From Epichloe hybrida (Eukaryota > Ascomycota > Sordariomycetes > Hypocreales > Clavicipitaceae): a stretch of 64,000 nt of DNA. This document shows, piece after piece, positions 55,601-64,000 of the stretch. Position 1 is the first letter of the stretch; every line of letters starts with the position of its first letter. The position numbers and the translations under genes were made by a program. Location: assembly GCA_019022495.1 (NCBI GenBank), contig JAFEKR010000017.1, forward strand, positions 310,001-374,000, read 5' to 3'. The notes beneath the pieces are model-generated. The model was not told the DNA's origin. It worked only from the letters and a program-made list of their open reading frames with translations, and made no database searches.

Positions 55601-57919
55601 ACTAGTGAGAATCTTAGTAGTCACATAGCTATTATAGGTAGTCCTATGTGTAAAGAAGCTTATAGGCACTTAGCCATTATTATCTTCTTTACTAAAACCA
55701 AGTTCTGTCAGGTATTAGTTAATATTATTATTCTTAGCTAATTCGGGATTATCATTACCTTTATACTATATTAGGAACGTATTATATAAAGAAGCTGTTA
55801 AGTCCGTGCGAGAGTGATTCTTGAATTGTTAGAATGCCTTCTTCTAGTCCTTATCTAAGTGTTTGGTTAACTAATAACCTTCTTTGCCACACATATAACA
55901 CTTTTTCAAGCGTTAAGGCTTGCTCTTTAATAAAGATTAACTATACTAGGCTTCCTTGCCTTTTCTGTTATACTTATAGTTAGTCCAAAAGTGTTCCTTA
56001 GTACTAGCTTCCATAGGGAACTACTACTAATTAATTAAAGCTTTAGATTTACTAATTAACATCCTTATCCGTTCGTAAAAGCGTTAGAGGTTAACGGGAG
56101 AATTAATAATATAAGCCCTACATTCTAGGATTCCTTTATAGGCATTTAGAATCTGACTGCGGAGGTCTAATTCCGACTAGGATCCATAAGGATTTACCCT
56201 TTAGAGATTCAAAAGCTTTATTATAAGGTCTTTAAAGCATTTAATCTTTGATTTACTAGGGTTCTCTTAGATAATCATAAGCAGTTATAATCTTCCCTAT
56301 AATAGACAGTTCTTTTAATACGTATTATCTATCTTAAACTTCTGCCTAATTCTGCGGATAAGAGTTAGGAGATCTTAGGGGTCTCCTTAGCCTGAAAGGT
56401 TCTCTAAGAAGTACTATAGAGGTCTTCCTTTTAGTATAAACTCAAAACTATAGCCTAACTATTCTTATGTAATCCCTAGTATCTTACACTTCCTTTAATA
56501 AGTTAAGAGCTTAATATTAAGAATATTATACTCCCTAGCGCTATACTTAATACTCTTATTACTATAGAATTTATTAAGATTAAGTAGTTACTTTAATAAG
56601 GGTTAGCCTATCTCCTAAGAGGGAATAGGGATAATTAAATCTTATAGAAGAGGTGCTATAGTTCTAGACTGCGGAGGGGGATTATAATATCTTACTATAG
56701 GAGGGGAAGTAAGGGGGGTCTAGGGTTATAGTTAAGGGCTTGTAATAGGGGGATTGCCTTTACTATTGCGCCTTTGCCTCACACTTAGCATACTTAGGGA
56801 TTAGTATAATAGAATCTAGGAATAAAACGGGAGTAATTATAGTAGTTAAGGGGATTAGGGATAACGTAAAGCGATTAGTTGCTTTAGTTAATCTCTAAAA
56901 GAAGGGATACTAATAGGAAGGAGGTCTTTATAGAAGTCCTTCTCCGCTATTTGCCTCTTAAAGGGGGAATACTTCCTAGTAACTTCCTATATTTCTTCTT
57001 CTTTCTAGTTATAGAATCCATTGCGGTTAACAATATTTTTAAGCAAGACTACTATCTTATAGTAACTCTATAAGTCTATGTAAACGCTACTAAAGAAGAG
57101 AAAGTCTTAAAGACTTTTCGTAGCTTTAGGATTTGCTACTTAGAATATTTCTTGTTTTTATCCTCTAAAGTTATTACTAAAGATAGTAGACAGGGTTCGC
57201 GGGTATAGGTTCTTATATTTGTAGGTTACTTTCTTAATAAAAATCTAGGCTATAAGTTCTTTAGGGGTAGTGTTTGCTTTAAGATTAAATAATTCCTTAT
57301 TCTCTAGTGCTTATTACGTAATGTATTAGTGTAAATCAGGGGATATATAGTTAAGGAGGTAAGATATAACTTATAAATTAGCTTCTCTTCTAGTATCCTT
57401 AGGGGGGAAGGTGCGTTCATAATTAGAGAGAACGTCTTAGGCTCCAGATCCCTCTAGTTAATCTTAATATTCTACTATGATATTAGTAGTAGATAAGGGG
57501 GTAAGGGAAATAAAGAATTAATAGAAGTCTAAAGGATTATAAGTGAAGCTATTATCTTCGTCCCTTAGTAGGTTTAATTAAATAATCAAGGATAGGTTAG
57601 GTTAGTTACTAACTAAGCCTTAATCATTTAATAAACACGCTCCCGAGGGTTTGTTTGTGTAATAGACATGCTAATCAAATAAATAAAGATAGGTTAGGTT
57701 AGTTACCGACCAGGCCTTAATTAAGTTAATAAGCTTAGATTTAGTATAGAGCTAGTTATAGTTACTTAAGGTAAAAGGAGAGCTAGAATATACTTCTTCC
57801 TTAGCATATTTAGTATCTCAGAGCGGCACTTCCTCTTTTATAAGGTAAGTCCTTAATACTAATGCCTCTTCTGTAAACCTTACTAATCTATGGTATCTAT
57901 AGAGATAACTACTAATTAG

Positions 57920-58215
57920 TGTTAGTATCTATAGGATACTATTAACTTACGCGTAGGGTTTTCGGGGTAAACTAAAGTACACGTAATTATTATATATTCT
58001 AGTCTATTAAAGCAAGCAAAAGAGGGATTAAATGGAAGCAAAGAGGGTATGCTATTTATTATAGGAAAAGGGGCCTTAATCGGGGTCATTAGCGAAGAGG
58101 CCACATGTGCTGACTCCGATTGCGGCGCGGTTGGGCTAGACATGTGGGTCCGCGATGCAACGCGCCCACCCAATCAGAGGCGCGCACCCTTGTTAATATC
58201 ATGCTTGTTCCAACA
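57920..58215 (-). repeat. Copia-i 5' LTR
   Basis: 296 bp, pair of 51840-52135; retains CAACA at its end and more CpG sites than the left copy. An ORF across it (57922-58173) is a chance frame. Confidence 0.92.
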
Positions 58216-58220
58216 GCTAT

Positions 58221-58906
58221 ATTAATTCTATATAATAACCTTATTATTTTAAATCTAGTAAATAAAGCTTTTTTTAAATGATATATATTAAATAAGATAT
58301 TTAATTATATAATTATACTATTTTTTAAAACTTTTTATTCTTAAATTCCTATACTTTATTTCTATATTTTATAAAAGAAAAAAAAGAAATTAAAGAAATT
58401 TATTATTTTATAATAGATAAATTATATAAATAATATTAATTATAAGGTATATAAAAGTTAAAATATATTTTCTTAATATAATTATTTAGATTTATAATAT
58501 ATTATTTTATATTATTTAAAAAGGGATATATAGGGTATTTTTTAGTAATAAAAAGTCTTATTTAAAATAATAGAAATATAATTATAAGAAAATAGATATA
58601 TAGTTAATATAATATCTTATAATATGTAAAAGAATTTAAAGAATCTAATTAACCTTATAAACTTACTATTTATACCCTATACTAGAAGATATAACTAATA
58701 GTCTAAAAGATAGGAAATTAAGATATTTAATAGTAAATTTAATAAAATACCTATTATAAAAACACTTATATTAATCTAATAGAGACAAATCTAAAGTATA
58801 TTATAAGATATTAATATACCCCACTTTTTCTTCCTCCTAACATTACATTACACATTACATCCAAACCCCAAATATTACATTACATTACATTACATTACAT
58901 GCTCTG
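58221..58906. other. Right arm of element C
   Basis: About 690 bp, extremely AT-rich and non-coding, ending in TTACA pentamers (58843-58900) around ACATCCAAACCCCAAATATT, the element-C version of the core motif seen in A and B, then ATGCTCTG. Confidence 0.75.
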
Positions 58907-61900
58907 TCTACAGGATACTATTGACCTACGCGTAGGGTTTTCGGGGTGGACTAAAGTGCACGTAATTATTATATATTCTAGTCTATCTTAGTAAGTAAAA
59001 GAGAGATTAAATAAAAGTAAAGAGAGTGCACTATTTATTATAGGAAAAGGGGCCTTAATTAGGGTTATTAGCAAAGAGGCCACATATGCTAATACTAATC
59101 GCGGCGTGGTTAGGCTAGACACGTAGGTCTATAATATAACGTGCCTAGCTAATTAAAGGCGTGTACCCTTATTAATATTATGCTTATTCTAACACTAGAA
59201 ACTCTCTCTCTTTAATATAACTATTAACATATAATATTAATAAGATAACTAAAAAAAGATTAAAGAATAAGTAAGATTAAATAATCGCGGATAATATTAT
59301 AAGAAAATAGTAAGGGAAAAAGATATAATAAAAGATAATATTTAATCTATAAGCCTATATAAGGATAAGTAAGCCTAACCTTAACCTCTTTAATCTTGTT
59401 AAATTAATATAAGAGTTATAATTACGTAACCTACCCTTCTATCCTAATAGTTACCTTATTGCTTATAATAAACCTCTTAAATGCCTTATTTAGTAATCTC
59501 TTTATAAATATATTAGTAAGGTTATTACTCCTATTAATCTATCTAATCTCGTAGATCTCTTATCACTCGTATGATTAATGAAGGGCTATAATATTAATTA
59601 TAAGGCACTTCTCTTTTATAGTACTAAGCTTAATAAGGTATTTATACAAAGAGTATAAATTAGTATAGATAATAATAGGAATCATAGGGAGGTTTAATTA
59701 ATAAGTAATTAGTCTAAGTGTTATTAAGACTACGTAAGCTATATTAGCACTAGTAACTATACTATAGATCTTAGAGGCAAGCATACTTCTTATAATTCTC
59801 TTACTCTTAGTAAAGCTATAGTGTATAATATTACCTTAGATTATAAAGGTGCTTTCCTTTTAGACTTTACTAGCTAGGATAAGCACATAGCCTAGTTAGG
59901 AAGTAAGGTCTTAGTTATTAGTAAATAATCTATCTATAAATACAAAAAGCTTTGCCTTCTTAAGATTAAATAGTATAAACCTTAATCCTTAGCTTAGATT
60001 ATTAATTTACTATTAGATTTATTAGTTTAGGCTCTTTATATCTTAAGGTAATAGCTCTTAGTATTATATAGTAATAGAGAGGTTAAAATAGGCTTTAGGT
60101 TAGTAGATTAAGGTAATATACATGCCTTAAGCTTGTTATTCTATGTATACCTGTTTTAAATTAGTTAGTAAGATTAATTAAAGCTTTTTACTCTAGCCCT
60201 TTTACCTTAGCGTAATTACATTATTTCTAAGAGTAATAATACTACTATTAAAGGTTAGTAGGTTTCTTATAAAAAGGATTTACTTTAGTTTAGTAGTAAA
60301 AGAAGTAGCTTTTAATTAATCTTTCTCTTATTAAGAGAACTTATAGTTAGATAGTCTAATTATATTATTAGTCTACATCCCTATACATACAAAGGTTAGG
60401 TTCTCCTTTATTATTATAAGTAAGTATAAGTTTAATGTAAAGGTTATTATCTAGAGTATTTCTTTATTATTATAATAATACATTACCTACTAGTAGGTGC
60501 TAGCTTCTATAATACTATATAGAGGCTTAATTACTTATATTATTATGCCTATAGGGTATAGGTAACGGATTTAGATAGGGATTTAGGCTAGGATTATATA
60601 ACTAAGAAGCGTTCGTGCTTGCATATAGGCCTATGTAATGTCACAAAGCTAGAGGATAAGGCCTAGTAATAACAACACAAGTGTTATTATAAGGATTAAT
60701 CACTAGCTAGCTTATTAGATTGTTAGGGCCTATGTGAGGATTACTAGCTTTTCCTTATTGCTATAACCTTAGATTACAAGCCTTAACTTCTTATATAGAT
60801 TCGTTATCTTACCCTTTACCTTATTAATAATATAGGAATTAAAAATTTAAACTTTACTATGCTCTTTTTTATTATACTTAATAAACTTAAACACGCCTTA
60901 TTTAATTAGAGTATTAATCTTAGCTTTAGTGGATAGTTTAAAGGGTTAGCTAGGGGTCTTAATAATTCCTTTCTTACGTAATTAGATTATAAGCTTAAGG
61001 TTAGAGCTTTCCTTAGCTAATAGAAAGATATTAGTCTTATCTTTTATTTAATTTATATAATTAACATTAGACATAATAATAGGAGGGTTCTTCTAAGGTT
61101 TTCTAGGTTCTTACCTTAGGGGATTAATAGGAGGGGTAGCTATAGGCTATAGGGAGGTATCTTAGTCCTCTACGCTCTTAGGAGGTCTCTCTTTATTAGG
61201 ATCTTTATAAAAAGGCCTAATAGATATTAATCTAAAGGCTTTAGGGCCTTAAGGGAGCTTAAGAGTATAGGTCTTACCTTCTATAGCTAATAGCTTATAG
61301 GGGCCTGCCTATCCCTTACCTTCACGCTATATATGTATAAGCAATCCTAGCGGGAGGTTAATAGTTATAGAGGTATTAGGACTATTCCTTATAGCAAGGG
61401 CATCGCTAACTTTCCATTAGGTATAAATACGCTTAACTTCCTTTATTACTAGCTAGATTACAAGGGCTTGCTACGTAATATCTAGTAATAGAGGTGATTC
61501 CTTAACTATATAAGAATACGCGCTAAAGATAAGGACTATTAGCATAAAACCATTTAATCCTATAGTGTTATTTATAGCTTTAACTACTATTTATAATACT
61601 ACGGGCTCTGGTGTTGTTAGGTATTCCTATCTAATGATATTATAGGCTCTTTAGAGCGGCCTGTGATATTACTTAACCTTACTAATGCTATAGTAAGCCT
61701 TAATAGGAATATCTTTAATCTTAATTACTATTAATAATATAAGCTACTTAAATTCCTTACCTCTAAAGGTTATTCTAGTATTTATAATAATTAAATCCAG
61801 GGGGCCTAGATAGACGTTAATTTAGTAAAGATGGAGTGCTTCTCACGTAGTCTTTACAGAGATATCTTTAATGAATCTAGCTACATTAAAGAATATAGCT

Positions 61901-62292
61901 ATATTAATAACTTATAGAATAAGGCGGTTACTATTGAGATATATTATATTCACAATGATTTCGTAATTATAAGCGTATTTATCCTAAAGAGTGAATTTAA
62001 ATTAATATAGGCTATCCGCATGTAATTAGCACTGCTAGCAGACCTTAGTTAGCTTCTTAATGGCTTTAAACTTAACCTTATGCCCTAATCTTTATAGTAA
62101 ATCATAAAGACATTAAACTAAAGGGTGTCCAAAGCGTTAATGTAATTAGCAAAGCTTAATCTCCGTAAGATAACTCTAAGCAACACTTTCTTCTTTGTTA
62201 AGAAGCATCTACACGTGCCCCTATTTACGTATAATAGGAACCTTAATATTCCCTTACTATAGAATATTCTCTAATATATAGAAATTAATCTT

Positions 62293-64000
62293 TATTGAAA
62301 TGTAGGGAGCTAGTTGCTAGCTAGCAACAGCTGTACAAGTGCAAGCTCTACGGTTAGGGACCAATAGGGCCGCAACGTTAAACCAATTAACATAACGTAA
62401 CGGAAGTTTATGGTAGTTATTAACTAATAGAATTTAATCTAGATTACTTTTATAATATCTTATAGAGCAATAGAATTGATTTTAGATACGTTATATAGGT
62501 AATGCGGCTGTTATTAGTTAAGAGGACTAGCTATCTAGCTAGTTGAAAAGATCTTCTTTCTCTTATAGACCTACTAACTATATTAGTGAATCCAGGCCGC
62601 TAATAGGGTCTTATAGGCTACTTTTGATTTTCTATAAAATTCATTTGTATGCAAAAACCAAAAAATTAACTTACTACTATACTAGCTAGCAACCTGTATG
62701 CACTAACTTTTGGTTTAAAAAATAACCTTACATAAAAAGAAAGCCCTGTCTTTAAGCTTTAATTTGCTATATGTGAAACTTTTGTATAACCTCTAGTTAA
62801 AGAGAAAATCACTATTAAAGATAGCTATAGGGTAAGTTACGTGTAGGGTAACCTGCTTACGTCACCCTAGCTTACGTTACCCTAGCTTACCTAATTACTA
62901 GTAGCGTGGTTGTGGCTATACTTGTAGCCACAATGTAATTAACTAATTAGTCATTTACACGGTCGGACGCAGCTGTTAACAGCTGCGACGTAGCTATTAA
63001 TAACAACCTTCGCGACCGTTAACAGCTGCAGTGTAGCTATTAGACTTATAAAGTAAGCTAGTAATAAGAAGGTTCTTTAACTAGAAAAGGGCTAAAAATA
63101 GGTCTTATTTTTAACACCCCCTCTATAAAAGAATTACATTAAAGCAATTAGAAGTGTACAAAGAGACTATAGGGTAAAAGCAATAACTTTTGATAATAAC
63201 AGATAAAAGGGGAAAAACAGGAAAAGATAAAAGACCCCCTTTTTAAATTCCTAGCTATTGTTAAATATAGCTCCCTTTTTTGACGTTGTTTTTAGTTCCC
63301 TATTGAAGGGAATTAGTTGTTAGTTTAGTAATTATTAAGCCCTAGAAGCTTAATAAAAGCCTGATAAAGAGGTCTAGAAAGAGGTTTCGTAAGACCGTCT
63401 GCAGGCATTAACTTTGTATCTAGATATTCGATTTTAGCTAAACCCTCTAAAACCTATTGCCTAATATAGTTAAACTTTAGTAAGGTATGCTTTGTATAAC
63501 TATATAAAGCAGGGTTATAAGCAGTAGTTATAGCGCCTTGATTATCGTAATATATCTGGATAGGGGGAGATATAGGGGTTTTTAGCTCCTTAAATAAGCC
63601 CTGAAGCCACTGAAGCTCCCGGAAGGTCTCGCAAATAGCGTCAGCTTCAGCTTCTAGTGTTAATAGAGCTATCATACTAGCTTTCTTTGATTTCTAGCTA
63701 ATAGGCCCGCTAGCTAGCTTAAATAGATAAGCATAGGTTGATTTTGAGGTCTTTTTATCCCCTATAAAATCACTATTGTAATAATCTATTAGGCTTTTAC
63801 TAGCTATACCTTTAGGGTCTCCCTTATAAATTATAGCAAGGAATCTAGTCCCTAATAGGTACCTTAGCAGATTTTTAGCTGCTTTTAGGTGCTCTATATA
63901 GGGGCTAGCTAGTACAGTAGATAACCACTGTAGCGTAAAGGCTATATCAGGCCTTGTTAGTAGCATTAGGTATATTATAGTCCCTATAATATACTGATAA
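62293..64000 (-). mobile_element. Copia-3: third copy of the copia-1 family, cut by the window edge
   Basis: LTR 62293-63116 (824 bp) with the same ends as copia-1 (TATTGAAATG..TTTTTAACA), then the same CCCCCTCT polypurine complement and RNase H-side interior. It inserted into copia-ii after AATCTT, where copia-i has an uninterrupted AATCTTCAGG (about 55,229). The remainder is outside the window. Confidence 0.9.
63454..63966 (-). pseudogene. Copia-3 RNase H region
   Basis: 63454-63675 reads EAEADAICETFRELQWLQGL, then IYYDNQGAITTAYNPALYSY and TKHTLLKFNYIRQ, the C-terminal copia RNase H. 63694-63966 matches copia-1 44530-44802, with GYCDSDFAGD now DYYNSDFIGD. A stop separates the two. Confidence 0.85.

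Larger units (their letters stand above)
51840..58215 (-). mobile_element. Copia-i: second Ty1/copia family, complete ends
   Basis: 6,376 bp. LTRs 51840-52135 and 57920-58215, both 296 bp, TGTTGGTATCTACAGGATAC .. TAACA/CAACA; TSD GCTAT (51835-51839, 58216-58220). Minus orientation, judged by domain order: gag zinc knuckle near 55,880-55,915 (KKCYMCGKEGY), protease near 55,470 (NIGATGCS, the DTG triad altered), integrase zinc region near 55,020-55,090 (RLYRRFGHP), RNase H at 52373-52627. A purine-rich stretch next to the left LTR fits a polypurine tract. Stops are frequent; inactive. Copia-ii is a second, older-looking copy of the same family. Confidence 0.9.
35523..58906. mobile_element. Element C: CAGAGC-terminated, TGTAA-array element, expanded to 23.4 kb by nested insertions
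   Basis: Starts CAGAGCATCACATTAC and ends ATTACATGCTCTG. The 8-bp duplication TCTACAGG lies immediately outside both ends (35515-35522, 58907-58914), 23.4 kb apart, and removing the element restores a continuous LTR. Own sequence: 35523-36001, 50975-51839 and 58221-58906, about 2.0 kb in total, the size of elements A and B. Subterminal pentamers are TGTAA/TTACA. The right arm has ATACCCCACTTTTTCTTCCT, related to AAGTGGGGTAT in A and TACCCACTTTTTTTT in B. It is non-coding. It hosts a chromovirus and copia-i. Confidence 0.88.
35507..62292 (-). mobile_element. Copia-ii: Ty1/copia element split by element C, truncated by copia-3
   Basis: Same family as copia-i. Its first LTR starts TGTTAGTATCTACAGG at 35507-35522, is interrupted by element C, and resumes at 58915 to end ..TTATTCTAACA at 59194. 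The two parts sum to 296 bp, the exact length of the copia-i LTRs. 59195-62292 matches copia-i interior 52136-55235 (RNase H through integrase, minus strand) but is more degraded. Copia-3 inserts at 62293. The left target is GTTTT (35502-35506); its partner is beyond the window. Confidence 0.88.

Noticed and set aside
57922..58173. 83-residue ORF on the minus strand
   Set aside because: Lies wholly within an LTR of copia-i, and the 65-residue ORF in the partner LTR (51836-52033) is the same chance frame.
26516..64000. Starship-type giant element with a tyrosine-recombinase captain
   Set aside because: No captain-like gene, no cargo genes; all sequence is explained by nested LTR elements and A/B/C elements.

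Overview
The window comes from a filamentous ascomycete fungus (Pezizomycotina, probably Sordariomycetes; I cannot fix the genus). Evidence: gene-dense sequence with short introns of 51-150 bp carrying fungal branch sites (CTAAC/CTGAC), fungal housekeeping genes, and an AT-rich transposon block whose mutations are the CpA-to-TpA type expected of repeat-induced point mutation (RIP).

Positions 1-26,515 are ordinary gene space. In order: the 5' part of an Argonaute gene (-), a 79-residue single-pass membrane protein (+), a 100-residue Cys-rich protein (+), a five-exon GH115 alpha-glucuronidase (-), a CDA-fold deaminase (-), a DNAJC9-like J-protein (+), the telomere protein Stn1 (+), a six-exon secreted GH81 endo-beta-1,3-glucanase (+), a vacuolar Ca2+/H+ exchanger of the VCX1/CAX type (+), the ribosome-biogenesis factor Utp14 (-), the haem A synthase Cox15 (+), and an unrecognised zinc-finger/coiled-coil protein (-). 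I resolved the exon structures by hand. Every complete multi-exon model sums to a whole number of codons. The genes are functionally unrelated; there is no cluster or operon logic.

From about 26,516 to the right edge the composition drops abruptly to very AT-rich and no host gene is visible. This 37 kb is a nested stack of mobile elements that can be read from target-site duplications (TSDs). A copia relic (copia-2, from 27,902) holds element A (28,024-30,037), element B (31,071-33,320, 8-bp TSD TATGTAGC) and a second copia family element (copia-ii, from 35,507). Copia-ii holds element C inside its first LTR (35,523-58,906, 8-bp TSD TCTACAGG on both sides) and copia-3 in its interior (from 62,293). 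Element C holds a Ty3/gypsy chromovirus (36,002-50,974, TSD TAAGA) and copia-i (51,840-58,215, TSD GCTAT). The chromovirus holds a 251-bp SINE-like insert (16-bp duplication) and copia-1 (43,133-50,166, TSD AATAT).

The most unusual content is the A/B/C family: about 2-kb non-coding elements with CAGAGC inverted termini and 8-bp TSDs (hAT-like), whose ends are long arrays of a TGTAN pentamer. The fifth base differs by copy: TGTAT in A, TGTAG in B, TGTAA in C. All three also share an internal GTGGGTC-type minisatellite of about 100 bp per unit.
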